NCBI GenBank assembly: GCA_920105625.2
Contig: OV050030.1
Coordinates: 240,839,889 to 240,903,888, forward strand
From: Clusia tigrina
Lineage: Eukaryota > Arthropoda > Insecta > Diptera > Clusiidae
Direction: 5' to 3'
Length of the DNA: 64,000 nt
Shown: positions 42,701 through 56,505 of the stretch, piece by piece
Layout: every line of letters begins with the position of its first letter
Position numbering within the stretch: the first letter of the stretch is position 1
Translations under genes and position numbers: made by a program
The notes under the pieces: generated by a model
Database searches by the model: none
Told to the model about the DNA's origin: nothing
Seen by the model: the letters and a program-made list of their open reading frames with translations, nothing else

Positions 42701-43500
42701 CCTAACTTCTATACGGTACGTCCTACACCTATCAAAGTTCGCAACATACAAATGCTTGTAACTTTTTACTGGAGCGTCATAAAACCTTGAAATTGTGTAA
42801 CAATAAAGTACTCGAGCCTCTTGTCAATTTAAAATATCGCTCAAAGCTATGCTACCATTGAGTCCCAAATCAAACACTGATAAAACTTCTAATGGCCCTA
42901 ACTTCTATACGGTACTTCCTACACCTATCAAAGTTTGCAACATACAAATGCTTGTAACTTTTTACTGGAGCGTCATAAAACCTTGAAATTTGTAACAATA
43001 AAGTACTCGAGCCTCTTGTCAATTTAAGCTATTGCTCAAAGCTATGCTACCCTTGAGTTCCAAATCAAACACTGATAAAACTTCAAAAGGCCCTAACTTC
43101 TATACGGTTCGTCCTACACCTAGCAAATTTTGCAACATACAAATCCTTGTAACTTTTTACTGGAGCGTCATAAAACCTTGAAATTTTGTAACAATAAAGT
43201 ACTCGAGCCTCTTGTCAATTTAAGTTATCGCTCAAAGCTATGCTTCCCTTGAGTCCCAAATCAAACACTGATAAAACTTCTAATTGCCATAACTTCTATA
43301 CGGTACGTCCTACACCTATCAAAGTTTGCAACATACAAATGCTTGTAACTTTTTACTGGATCGTCATAAAACCTTGAAATTTTGTAACAATAAAGTACTC
43401 GAGCCTCTGGTCAATTTAAGCTATCGCTCAAAGCTATGCTACCCTTGAGTCCCAAATCAAACACGGATAAAATTTCAAATGGCCCTAACTTCTATACGGT
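39719..43500. repeat. Sub-array marked by the GGATCGTC variant
   Basis: Monomers ending ACTGGATCGTCATAAAACC, with G-to-T at about phase 164, occur at about 36906, 39637, 40029, 40813, 41597, 41990 and 43378, and again at about 59378, 59770, 60554 and onward to 63490. I find them nowhere else in the window. They alternate with CTTCTTTACGG, AGCTGTGC and ACTGAAGCGTC subtypes. The order matches 59461-62700 at an offset of 19741 and then 18957 bp, so this is one of the two homologous blocks of the long-range duplication. Confidence 0.82.
39904..41472. repeat. Four-monomer tandem duplication, 784 bp
   Basis: GGATCGTC at 40029, 40813 and 41597 and AGCTGTG at 39907 and 40691 are 784 bp apart. The copies are about 39904-40687 and 40688-41472. 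The junction is bracketed by T at 40680 and G at 40695, phase 29-42. The homologous block at 59.6-60.5 kb has only one copy, matching the 784-bp step in offset (19741 to 18957). Private differences are CATACATTTGC at about 40200 and CCTCCACC at about 40570 in the left copy. Confidence 0.85.
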
Positions 43501-46500
43501 ACGTCCAACACCTATCAAAGTTTGCAACATACAAATGCTTGTAACTTTTTACTTAAGCGTCATAAACCCTTGAAATTTTGTAACAATAAAGTACTCGAGC
43601 CTGTTGTCAATGTAAGCTGTCGCTCAAAGCTGTGCTACCCTTGTGTCCCAAATCAAACATTGATAAAACTTCATATGACCCTAACTTCTATACGGTACGT
43701 CCTACACCTATCAAAGTTTGCAACATACAAATGCTTGTAACTTTTTACTGGAGCGTCATAAAACCTTGAAATTTTGTAACAATAAAGTACTCGAGCCTCT
43801 TGTCAATTTAAGCTATCGCTCAAAGCTATGCTACCCTTGAGTCCCAAATCAAACACTGATAAAACTTCAAATGGCCCTAACTTCTATACGGTACGTCCTA
43901 CACCTATCAAAGTTTGCAACATACAAATGCTTGTAACTTTTTACTGGAGCGTCATAAAACCTTCAAATTTGTAACAATAAAGTACTCGAGCCTCTTGTCA
44001 ATTTAAGCTATCGCTCAAAGCTATGCTACCCTTGAGTTCCAAATCAAACACTGATAAAACTTCAAATGGCCCTAACTTCTATACGGTATGTCCTACACCT
44101 ATCAAAGTTTGCAACATACAAATGCTTGTAAGTTTTTACTGGAGCATCATAAAACCTTGAAATTTTGTAACAATAAAGTACTCGAGCCTCTTCTCAATGT
44201 AAGTTATCGCTCAAAGTTATGCTACCCTTGAGTCCCAAATCAAACGCTGATAAAACTTCTAATGTCCCTAACTTCTATACGGTACGTCCTACACGTATCA
44301 AAGTTTGCAACATACAAATGCTTGCATTTTTTTACGGAAGCTTCATAAACCCTTGAAATTTTGTAACAATAAAGTACTCGAGCCTCTTGTCAATGTAAGC
44401 TATCGCTCAAAGCTGTGCTACCCTTGAGTCCCAAATCAAACACTGATAAAACTTCAAATGGCCCTAACTTCTATACGGTACGTCCTACACCTATCAAAGT
44501 TTGCAACATACAAATGCTTGTAACTTTTTACTGGAGCGTCATAAAACCTTGAAATTTTGTAACAATAAAGTACTCGAGCCTCTTGTCAATTTAAGCTATC
44601 GCTCAAAGCTATGCTACCCTTGAGTCCCAAATCAAACACTGATAAAACTTCAAATGGCCCTAACTTCTATTCTGTACGTCCTACACCTATCAAAGTTTGG
44701 AACATACAAATGCTTGTAACTTTTTACTGGAGCGTCTTAAAACCTTGAAATTTTGTAAAAATAAAGTACTCGAGCCTCTTGTCAATTTAAGCTATCGCTC
44801 AAAGCTATGCTACCCTTGAGTCCCAAATCAAACACTGACAAAACTTCAAATGGCCCTAACTTTTATACGGTACGTCCTACTCCTATCAAAGTTTGCAACA
44901 TTCAAATGCTTGTAACTTTTTACTGGAGCGTCATAAAACCTTGAAATTTTGTAACAATAAAGTACTCGAGCCTCTTGTCAATTTAAGCTATCGCTCAAAT
45001 CTATGCTACCCTTGTGTCCCAAATCAAACACTGATAAAACTTCAAATGGCCCTAACTTCTATACGGAACGTCCTACACCTATCAAAGTTTGCAACATACA
45101 AAAGCTTGTAACTTTTTACTGGAGCGTCATAAAACCTTGAAATTTTGTAACAATAAAGTACTCGAGCGTCTTGTCAATTTAAGCTATCGCTCAAAGCTAT
45201 GCTACCCTTGAGTCCCAAATTAACCACTGATAAAACTTCAAATGGCCCTAACTTCTATACGGTACGTCCTACACCTATCAAAGTTTGCAACATACAAATG
45301 CTTGTAAATTTTTACTGGAGCGTCATAAAACCTTGAAATTTGTAACAATAAAGTACTCGAGCCTCTTGTCAATTTAAGTTATCGCTCAAAGCTATGCTAC
45401 CCTTGAGTTCCAAATCAAACACTGATAAAACTTCAAATGGCCCTAACTTCTATACGGTACGTCCTACACCTATCAAAGTTTGCAACATACAAATGCTTGT
45501 AGCTTTTTACTGGAGCGTCATAAAACCTTGAAATTATGTAACAATAAAGTACTCGAGCCTCTTGTCAATTTAAGTTATCGCTCAAAGCTATGCCTTGAGT
45601 CCCAAATCAAACACTGATAAAACTTCTAATGGCCCTAATTTGTATACGGTACGTCCTACACCTATCAAAGTTTGTAACATACAAATGCTTGTAACTTTTT
45701 ACTGGAGCGTCATAAAACCTTGAAATTTATAACAATAAAGTTCTCGAGCCTCTTGTCACTTTAAGCTATCGCTCAAAGCTATGCTACCCATGAGTTCCAA
45801 ATCAAACACTGATAAAACTTCGAATGGCCCTAACTTCTATACGGTACGTCCTACACCTATCAAAGTTTGCAACATACAAATACTTGTAACTTTTTACTGG
45901 AGCGTCATAAAACCTTGAAATTTTGTAACAATAAAGTACTCGAGCCTCTTGTCAATTATAGTTATCGCTCAAAGCTATGCTACCCTTGAGTCCCAAATCA
46001 AACACTGATAAAACTTCTAATGGCCCTAACTTCTATACGGTACGTCCTACACCTATCAAAGTTTGCAACATACAAATGCTTGTAACTTTTTACTGGAGAG
46101 TCATAAAACCTTGAAATTTTGTAACAATAAAGTACTCGAGCCTCTTGTCAATTAAAGTTATCGCTCAAAGCTATGCTACCCTTGAGTCCCAAATCAAACA
46201 CTGATAAAACTTCTAATGGCCCTAACTTCTATACGGTACGTCCTACACCTATCAAAGTTTGCAACATACAAATGCTTGTAACTTTTTACTGGGGCGTCAT
46301 AAAACCTTGAAATTTTGTAACAATAAAGTGCTCGAGCCTCTTGTCAATTTAAGCTATCGCTCAAAGCTATGCTACCCTTGAGTCCCAAATCAAACACTGA
46401 TAAAACTTCAAATGGCCCTAACTTCTATACGGTACGTCCTACACCTATCAAAGTTTGCAACATACAAATGCTTGTAACTTTTTACTGGAGCGTCATAAAA

Positions 46501-46965
46501 CCTTGAAATTTGTAACAATAAAGTATTCGAGCCTCTTGTCAATTTAAGCTTTCGCTCAAAGCTATGCTACCCTTGAGTCCGAAATCAAACACTGATAAAA
46601 CTTCAAATGGCCCTAACTTCTATACGGTACGTCCTACACCTATCAAAGTTTGCAACATACAAATGCTTGTAACTTTTTACTGAAGCGTCATAAACCCTTG
46701 AAATTTTGTAACAATAAAGTACTCGAGCCTCTTGTCAATGTAAGCTATCGCTCAAAGCTGTGGTACCCTTGAGTCCCAAATCAAACACTGATAAAACTTC
46801 AAATGGCCCTAACTTCTATACGGTACGTCCTACACCTATAAAAGTTCGCAACATACAAATGCTTGTAACTTTTTACTGGAGCGTCATAAAACCTTGAAAT
46901 TGTGTAACAATAAAGTACTCGAGCCTCTTGTCAATTTAAAATATCGCTCAAAGCTATGCTACCAT
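43500..46965. repeat. Mixed monomers with HOR fragments
   Basis: The string of subtypes at 44.4-45.2 kb resembles 34.8-35.7 kb (35306 versus 44893). The 45.3-45.9 kb part resembles 18.5-19.1 kb, sharing AATTTGTATACGG. At 46291-46950 it matches 61729 onward at an offset of 15438 (GGGGCGTC at 46291 and 61729; GCTTTCGCTC at 46548 and 61986). The 46966-46994 interval joins a CTACCATTGAG monomer to one with ACGGAACG. No gene or foreign DNA is visible. Confidence 0.75.
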
Positions 46966-49900
46966 TGAGTCCCAAATCAAACACTGATAAAACTTCAAAT
47001 GGCCCTAACTTCTATACGGAACGTCCTACACCTATCAAAGTTTGCAACATAGAAAAGCTTGTAACTTTTTACTGGAGCGTCATAAAACCTTGAAATTTTG
47101 TAACAATAAAGTACTCGAGCGTCTTGTTAATTTAAGCTATCGCTCAATGCTATGCTACCCTTGAGTCCCAAATCAACCACTGATAAAACTTCAAATGGCC
47201 CTAACTTCTGTACGGTACGTCCTACACCTATCAAAGTTTGCAACATACAAATGCTTGTAACTTTTTACTGGAGCGTCATAAAACCTTGAAATTTTGTAAC
47301 AATAAAGTAGTCGAGCCTCTGGTCAATTTAAGCTATCGCTCAAAGCTATGCTACCCTTGAGTCCCAAATCAAACACGGATAAAACTTCAAATGGCCCTAA
47401 CTTCTATACGGTACGTCCTACACCTATCAAAGTTTGCAAAATACAAGTGCTTGCAACTTTTTACTGAAGCGTCATAAACCCTTGAAATTTTGTAACAATA
47501 AAGTACCCGAGCCTCTTGTCAATGTAAGCTATCGCTCAAAGCTGTGCTACCCTTGAGTCCCAAATCAAACACTGATAAAACTTCAAATGGCCCTAACTTC
47601 TATACGGTACGTCCTACACCTATCAATGTTTGCAACATACAAATGCTTATACCTTTTTACTGGAGCGTCATAAAACCTTGAAATTTTGTAACAATAAAGT
47701 ACTCGAGCCTCTTGTCAATTTAAGCTATCGCTCAAAGCTATGCTACCCTTGAGTCCTAAATCAAACACTGATAAAACTTCAAATGGCCCTAACTTCTATA
47801 CGGTACGTCCTACACCTATCAAAGTTTGCAACATACAAATGCTTGTAAATTTTTACTGGAGCGTCATAAAACCTTGAAATTTGTAACAATAAAGTACTCG
47901 AGCCTCTTGTCAATTTAAGTTATCGCTCAAAGCTATGCTACCCTTGAGTTCCAAATCAAACACTGATAAAACTTCAAATGGCCCTAACTTCTATACGGTA
48001 CGTCCTACACCTATCAAAGTTTGCAACATACAAATGCTTGTAACTTTTTACTGGAGCGTCATAAAACCTTGAAATTATGTAACAATAAAGTACTCGAGCC
48101 TCTTGTCAATTTAAGTTATCGCTCAAAGCTATGCCTTGAGTCCCAAATCAAACACTGATAAAACTTCTAATGGCCCTAATTTCTATACGGTACGTCCTAC
48201 ACCTATCAAAGTTTGTAACATACAAATGCTTGTAACTTTTTACTGGAGCGTCATAAAACCTTGAAATTTATAACAATAAAGTACTCGAGCCTCTTGTCAA
48301 TTTAAGCTATCGCTCAAAGCTATGCTACCCATGAGTTCTAAATCAAACACTGATAAAACTTCGAATGGCCCTAACTTCTATACGGTACGTCCTACACCTA
48401 TCAAAGTTTGCAACATACAAATACTTGTAACTTTTTACTGGAGCGTCATAAAACCTTGAAATTTTGTAACAATAAAGTACTCGAGCCTCTTGTCAATTAT
48501 AGTTATCGCTCAAAGCTATGCTACCCTTGAGTCCCAAATCAAACACTGATAAAACTTCTAATGGACTTAACTTCTATACGGTACGTCCTTCACCTATCAA
48601 AGTTTGCAACATACAAATGCTTGTAACTTTTTACTGGAGCGTCATAAAACCTTGAAATTTTGTAACAATAAAGTACTCGAGCCTCTGGTCAATTTAAGCT
48701 ATCGCTCAAAGCTATGCTACCCTTCAGTCCCAAATCAAACACGGATAAAACTTCAAATGGCCCTAACTTCTATACGGTACGTCCTACACCTATCAAAGTT
48801 TGCAACATACAAATGCTTGTAACTTTTTACTGAAGCTTCATAAACTCTTGAAATTTTGTAACAATAAAGTTCTCGAGCCTCTTGTCAATGTAAGCTATCG
48901 GTCAAAGCTGTGCTACCCTTGAGTCCCAAATCAAACACTGATAAAACTTCAAGTGGCCCTAACTTCTATACGGTACGTCCTACACCTATCAAAGTTTGCA
49001 ACATACAAATGCTTGTAACTTTTTACTGGAGCGTCATAAAACCTTGAAATTTTGTAACAATAAAGTACTCGAGCCTATTGTCAATTTAAGTTATCGCTCA
49101 AAGCTATGCTACCCTTGAGTTCCAAATCAAACACTGATAAAACTGCAAATGGCCCTAACTTCTATACGGTACGTCCTACACCTATCAAAGTTTGCAACAT
49201 ACAAATGCTTGTAACTTTTTACTGGAGCGTCATAAAACCTTGAAATTATGTAACAATAAAGTACTCGAGCCTCTTGCCAATTTAAGTTATCGCTCAAAGC
49301 TATGCCTTGAGTCCCAAATCAAACACTGATAAAACTTCTAATGGCCCTAACTTCAATACGGTACGTCCTACACCTATCAAAGTTTGCAACATACAAATGC
49401 TTGTAACTTTTTACTGGAGCGTCATAAAACCTTGAAATTGGTAACAATAAAGTACTCGAGCCTCTTGTCAATTTAAGCTATCGCTCAAAGCTATGCTACC
49501 CTTGAGTTCCAAATCAAACACTGATAGAACTTTAAATGGCCCTAACTTCTATACGGTACGTCCTACACCTATCAAAGTTTGCAACATACAAATGCTTGTA
49601 ACTTTTTACTGGAGAGTCATAAAACCTTGAAAGTTTGTAACAATAAAGTACTCGAGCCTCTTGTCAATTAAAGTTATCGCTCAAAGCTATGCTACCCTTG
49701 AGTCCCAAATCAAACACTGATAAAACTTCTAATGGCCCTAACTTCTATACGGTACGTCCTACACCTATCAAAGTTTGCAACATACAAATGCTTGTAACTT
49801 TTTACTGGAGCGTCATAAAACCTTGAAATTTTGTAACAATAAAGTAGTCGAGCCTCTGATCAATTTAAGTTATCGCTCAAAGCTATGCTACCCTTCAGTC

Positions 49901-51435
49901 CCAAATCAAACACGGAAAAAACTTCAAATGGCCTTAACTTCTATACGGTACGTCCTACACCTATCAAAGTTTGCAACATACAAATGCTTGTAACTTTTTA
50001 CTGAAGCTTCATAAACCCTTGAAATTTTGTAACAATAAAGTTCTCGAGCCTCTTGTCAATGTAAGCTATCGCTCAAAGCTGTGCTACCCTTGATTCCCAA
50101 ATCAAACACTGATAAAACTTCAAATGGCCCTAACTTCTATACGGTACGTCCTACACCTATCAAAGTTTGCAACATACAAATGCTTGTAACTTTTTACTGG
50201 AGCGTCATAAAACCTTGAAATTTTGTAACAATAAAGTACTCGAGCCTCTTTTCAATTTAAGCTATCGCTCAAAGCTATGCTACCCTTGAGTCCCAAATCA
50301 AACACTGATAAAACTACAAATGGCCCTAACTTCTATTCGGTACGTCCTACACCTATCAAAGTTTGGAACATAGAAATGCTTGTAACTTTTTACTGGAGCG
50401 TTTTAAAACCTTGAAATTTTGTAACAATAAAGTACTCGAGCCTCTTGTCAATTTAAGCTATCGCTCAAAGCTATGCTACCCTTGAATCCCAAATCAAACA
50501 CTGATAAAACTTCAAATGGCCCTAACTTTTATACCGTATGTCCTACACCTATCAAAGTTTGCAACATTCAAATGCTTGTAACTTTTTACTGGAGCGTCAT
50601 AAAACCTTGAAATTTTGTAACAATAAAGTACTCGAGCCTTATGTCAATTTATGCTATCGCTCAAATCTATGCTACGCTTGTGTCCCTAATCAATCACTGA
50701 TAAAACTTCAAATGGCCCTAACTTCTATACGGAACGTCCTACACCTATCAAAGTTTGCAACATACAAATGCTTGTAACTTTTTACTGAAGCGTCATAAAC
50801 CCTTGAAATTTTGTAACAATAAAGTACCCGAGCCTCTTGTCAATGTAAGCTATCGCTCAAAGCTGTGCTACCCTTGAGTCCCAAATCAAACACTGATAAA
50901 ACTTCAAGTGGCCCTAACTTCTATACGGTACGTCCTACACCTATCAATGTTTGCAACATACAAATGCTTGTAACTTTTTACTGGAGCGTCATAAAACCTT
51001 GAAATTTTGTAACAATAAAGTACTCGAGCCTCTTGTCAATATAAGCTATCGCTCAAAGCTATGCTACCCTTGAGTCCCAAATCAAACACTGATAAAACTT
51101 CAAATGGCCCTAACTTCTATACGGTACGTCCTACACCTATCAAAGTTTGCAACATACAAATGCTTGGAACTTTTTACTGGAGCGTCATAAAACCTTGAAA
51201 TTTGTAACAATAAAGTACTCGAGCCTCTTGTCAATTTAAGTTATCGCTCAAAGCTATGCTACCCTTGACTTCCAAATCAAACACTGATAAAACTTCAAAT
51301 GGCCCTAACTTCTATACGGTACGTCCTACACCTATCAAAGGTTGCAACATACAAATGCTTGTAACTTTTTACTGGAGCGTCATAAAACCTTGAAATTATG
51401 TAACAATAAAGTACTCGAGCCTCTTGTCAATTTAA
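46966..51435. repeat. Right-block monomers homologous to 21.0-23.0 kb and 25.3-27.3 kb
   Basis: TGCTTA at 21851 and 47644, and the variants at 22811 and 48604, give an offset of 25793. From 48604 the order instead follows 25347 onward (offset 23257, then 23262 after the 5-bp deletion in the left block), including CTATTGTC, ACTGCAAATGG, TGCCAATTT and ACCGTATGTCC. After 50560 the monomers switch to AGTACCCGAG, TCAATATAAGC and CTTGACTTCC subtypes, the last two matching 29.9-30.2 kb at an offset of 21117. Confidence 0.78.
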
Positions 51436-54400
51436 GTTATCGCTCAAAGCTATGCCTTGAGTCCCAAATCAAACACTGATAAAACTTCTAATGGCCCTAA
51501 CTTATATACGGTACGTCCTACACCTATCAAAGTTTGTAACATACAAATGCTTGTAACTTTTTACTGGAGCGTCATAAAACCTTGAAATTTATAATAATAA
51601 AGTTCTCGAGCCTCTAGTCAATTTAAGCTATCGCTCAAAGCTATGCTACCCATGAGTTCCAAATCAAACACTGATAAAACTTCGAATGGCCCTAACTTCT
51701 ATACGGTACGTCCTACACCTATGAAAGTTTGCAACATACAAATACTTGTAACTTTTTACTGGAGCGTCATAAAACCTTGAAATTTTGTAACAATAAAGTA
51801 CTCGAGCCTCTTGTCAATTATAGTTATCGCTCAATGCTATGCTACCCTTGAGTCCCAAATCAAACACTGATAAAACTTCTAATGGCCCTAACTTCTATAC
51901 GGTACGTCCTTCACCTATCAAAGTTTGCAACATACAAATGCTTGTAACTTTTTACTGGAGCGTCATAAAACCTTGAAATTTTGTAACAATAAAGTACTCG
52001 AGCCTCTGGTCAATTTAAGCTATCGCTCAAAGCTATGCTACCCTTCAGTCCCAAATCAAACACGGATAAAACTTCAAATGGCCCTAACTTCTATACGGTA
52101 CGTCCTACACCTCTCAAAGTTTGCAACATACAAATGCTTGTAACTTTTTACTGAAGCTTCATAAACCCTTGAAATTTTGTAACAATAAAGTTCTCGAGCC
52201 TCTTGTCAATGTAAGCTATCGGTCAAAGCTGTGCTACCCTTGAGTCCCAAATCAAACACTGATAAAACTTCAAATGGCCCTAACTTCTATACGGTACGTC
52301 CTACACCTATCAAAGTTTGCAACATACAAATGCTTGTAACTTTTTACTGGAGCGTCATAAAACCTTGAAATTGGTAACAATAAAGTACTCGAGCCTCTTG
52401 TCAATTTAAGCTATCGCTCAAAGCTATGCTACCCTTGAGTTCCAAATCAAACACTGATAGAACTTTAAATGGCCCTAACTTCTATACGGTACGTCCTACA
52501 CCTATCAAAGTTTGCAACATACAAATGCTTGTAACTTTTTACTGGAGAGTCATAAAACCTTGAAATTTTGTAACAATAAAGTACTCGAGCCTCTTGTCAA
52601 TTAAAGTTATCGCTCAAAGCTATGCTACCCTTGAGTCCCAAATTAAACACTGATAAAACTTCTAATGGCCCTAACTTCTATACGGTACGTCCTACACCTA
52701 TCAATGTTATCAACATACAAATGCTTGTAACTTTTTACTGGAGCGTCATAAAACCTTGAAATTTTGTAACAATAAAGTACTCGAGCCTCTGATCAATTTA
52801 AGTTATCGCTCAAAGCTATGCTACGATTCAGTCCCAAATCAAACACGGAAAAAACTTCAAATGGCCCTAACTTCTATACGGTACGTCCTACACCTATCAA
52901 AGTTTGCAACATACAAATGCTTGTAACTTTTTACTGAAGCTTCATAAACCCTTGAAATTTTGTAACAATAAAGTTCTCGAGCCTCTTGTCAATGTAAGCT
53001 ATCGCTCAAAGCTGTGGTACCCTTGAGTCCCAAATCAAACACTGATAAAACTTCAAATGGCCATCACTTCTATACGGTACGTCCTACACCTATCAAAGTT
53101 TGCAACATACAAATGCTTGTAACTTTTTACTGGAGCGTCATAAAACCTTGAAATTTGTAACAATAAAGTACTCGAGCCTCTTGTCAATTTAAGTTATCGC
53201 TCAAAGCTATGCTACCCTTGACTTCCAAATCAAACACTGATAAAACTTCAAATGGCCCTAACTTCTATACGGTACGTCCTACACCTATCAAAGGTTGCAA
53301 CATACAAATGCTTGTAACTTTTTACTGGAGCGTCATAAAACCTTGAAATTATGTAACAATAAAGTACTCGAGCCTCTTGTCAATTTAAGTTATCGCTCAA
53401 AGCTATGCCTTGAGTCCCACATCAAACACTGATAAAACTTCTAATGGCCCTAATTTATATACGGTACGTCCTACACCTATCAAAGATTGTAACATACAAA
53501 TGCTTGTACCTTTTTAATGGAGCGTCATAAAACCTTGAAATTTATAACAATAAAGTTCTCGAGCCTCTTGTCAATTTAAGCTATCGCTCAAAGCTATGCT
53601 ACCCATGAGTTCCAAATCAAACACTGATAAAACTTCGAATGGCCCTAACTTCTATACGGTACGTCCTACACCTATCAAAGTTTGCAACATACAAATACTT
53701 GTAACTTTTTACTGGAGCGTCATAAAACCTTGAAATTTATAACAATAAAGTACTCGAGCCTCTTGTCCATTTAAGCTATCGCTCAAAGCTATGCTACCCA
53801 TGAGTTCCAAATCAAACACTGATAAAACTTCGAATGGCCCTAACTTCTATACGGTACGTCCTACACCTATCAAAGTTTGCAACATACAAATACTTGTAAC
53901 TTTTTACTGGAGCGTCATAAAACCTTGAAATTTTGTAACAATAAAGTACTCGAGCCTCTTGTCAATGATAGTTATCGCTCAAAGCTATGCCTTGAGTCCC
54001 AAATCAAACACTGATAAAACTTCTAATGGCCCTAACTTATATACGGTACGTCCTACACCTATCAAAGTTTGTAACATACAAATGCTTGTAACTTTTTACT
54101 GGAGCGTCATAAAACCTTGAAATTTATAACAATAAAGTTCTCGAGCCTCTAGTCAATTTAAGCTATCGCTCAAAGCTATGCTACCCATGAGTTCCAAATC
54201 AAACACTGATAAAACTTCGAATGGCCCTAACTTCTATACGGTACGTCCTACACCTATGAAAGTTTGCAACATACAAATACTTGTAACTTTTTACTGGAGC
54301 GTCATAAAACCTTGAAATTTTGTAACAATAAAGTACTCGAGCCTCTTGTCAATTATAGTTATCGCTCAATGCTATGCTACCCTTGAGTCCCAAATCAAAC

Positions 54401-56505
54401 ACTGATAAAACTTCTAATGGCCCTAACTTCTATACGGTACGTCCTTCACCTATCAAAGTTTGCAACATACAAATGCTTGTAACTTTTTACTGGAGCGTCA
54501 TAAAACCTTGAAATTTTGTAACAATAAAGTACTCGAGCCTCTGGTCAATTTAAGCTATCGCTCAAAGCTATGCTACCCTTCAGTCCCAAATCAAACACGG
54601 ATAAAACTTCAAATGGCCCTAACTTCTATACGGTACGTCCTACACCTCTCAAAGTTTGCAACATACAAATGCTTGTAACTTTTTACTGAAGCTTCATAAA
54701 CCCTTGAAATTTTGTAACAATAAAGTTCTCGAGCCTCTTGTCAATGTAAGCTATCGGTCAAAGCTGTGCTACCCTTGAGTCCCAAATCAAACACTGATAA
54801 AACTTCAAATGGCCCTAACTTCTATACGGTACGTCCTACACCTATCAAAGTTTGCAACATACAAATGCTTGTAACTTTTTACTGGAGCGTCATAAAACCT
54901 TGAAATTGGTAACAATAAAGTACTCGAGCCTCTTGTCAATTTAAGCTATCGCTCAAAGCTATGCTACCCTTGAGTTCCAAATCAAACACTGATAGAACTT
55001 TAAATGGCCCTAACTTCTATACGGTACGTCCTACACCTATCAAAGTTTGCAACATACAAATGCTTGTAACTTTTTACTGGAGAGTCATAAAACCTTGAAA
55101 TTTTGTAACAATAAAGTACTCGAGCCTCTTGTCAATTAAAGTTATCGCTCAAAGCTATGCTACCCTTGAGTCCCAAATTAAACACTGATAAAACTTCTAA
55201 TGGCCCTAACTTCTATACGGTACGTCCTACACCTATCAATGTTATCAACATACAAATGCTTGTAACTTTTTACTGGAGCGTCATAAAACCTTGAAATTTG
55301 GTAACAATAAAGTACTCGAGCCTCTGATCAATTTAAGTTATCGCTCAAAGCTATGCTACGATTCAGTCCCAAATCAAACACGGAAAAAACTTCAAATGGC
55401 CCTAACTTCTATACGGTACGTCCTACACCTATCAAAGTTTGCAACATACAAATGCTTGTAACTTTTTACTGAAGCTTCATAAACCCTTGAAATTTTGTAA
55501 CAATAAAGTTCTCGAGCCTCTTGTCAATGTAAGCTATCGCTCAAAGCTGTGGTACCCTTGAGTCCCAAATCAAACACTGATAAAACTTCAAATGGCCATC
55601 ACTTCTATACGGTACGTCCTACACCTATCAAAGTTTGCAACATACAAATGCTTGTAACTTTTTACTGGAGCGTCATAAAACCTTGAAATTTGTAACAATA
55701 AAGTACTCGAGCCTCTTGTCAATTTAAGTTATCGCTCAAAGCTATGCTACCCTTGACTTCCAAATCAAACACTGATAAAACTTCAAATGGCCCTAACTTC
55801 TATACGGTACGTCCTACACCTATCAAAGGTTGCAACATACAAATGCTTGTAACTTTTTACTGGAGCGTCATAAAACCTTGAAATTATGTAACAATAAAGT
55901 ACTCGAGCCTCTTGTCAATTTAAGTTATCGCTCAAAGCTATGCCTTGAGTCCCACATCAAACACTGATAAAACTTCTAATGGCCCTAATTTATATACGGT
56001 ACGTCCTACACCTATCAAAGATTGTAACATACAAATGCTTGTACCTTTTTAATGGAGCGTCATAAAACCTTGAAATTTATAACAATAAAGTTCTCGAGCC
56101 TCTTGTCAATTTTAGTTATCGCTCAATGCTATGCTACCCATGAGTTCCAAATCAAACACTGATAAAACTTCGAATGGCCCTAACTTCTATACGGTACGTC
56201 CTACACCTATCAAAGTTTGCAACATACAAATACTTGTAACTTTTTACTGGAGCGTCATAAAACCTTGAAATTTATAACAATAAAGTACTCGAGCCTCTTG
56301 TCCATTTAAGCTATCGCTCAAAGCTATGCTACCCATGAGTTCCAAATCAAACACTGATAAAACTTCGAATGGCCCTAACTTCTATACGGTACGTCCTACA
56401 CCTATCAAAGTTTGCAACATACAAATACTTGTAACTTTTTACTGGAGCGTCATAAAACCTTGAAATTTTGTAACAATAAAGTACTCGAGCCTCTTGTCAA
56501 TGATA
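51436..56505. repeat. 13-monomer HOR, period 2535 bp, clean two-copy duplication
   Basis: The variants at 51925 and 54460 and the TGATAG marker at 53966 and 56501 are 2535 bp apart. Copies are about 51436-53970 and 53971-56505. The single junction lies between 53971 and 53989 in a monomer whose left part has TCAATGATAG and whose right part has the CTATGCCTTGAG deletion. Few differences were seen between copies: AATTTTGTAAC versus AATTTGGTAAC near 52760/55295, and a short tract at 56110-56135. This looks like one of the youngest large events in the window. Confidence 0.87.
56110..56135. repeat. Short conversion-like tract
   Basis: In the second 2535-bp copy the monomer here reads TTTTAGTTATCGCTCAATGC, whereas the corresponding monomer at about 53574 reads TTTAAGCTATCGCTCAAAGC. 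The altered bases resemble the ATTATAG subtype found at about 51820 and 54355, while flanking bases (CCCATGAGTTCC downstream) stay those of the original subtype. A patch of roughly 20 bp swapped between neighbouring monomers fits short-tract gene conversion; several independent mutations are less likely. Confidence 0.6.

Noticed and set aside
42735..42755. CENP-B-box-like TTCG motifs (also near 46849 and 62087, and in CTTTCGCTC or GGTTCGTCC variants)
   Set aside because: Some fit TTCGNNNNANNC, but the CGGG end of the canonical box is missing, and the motifs occur in only a few monomers. No support for a CENP-B box.
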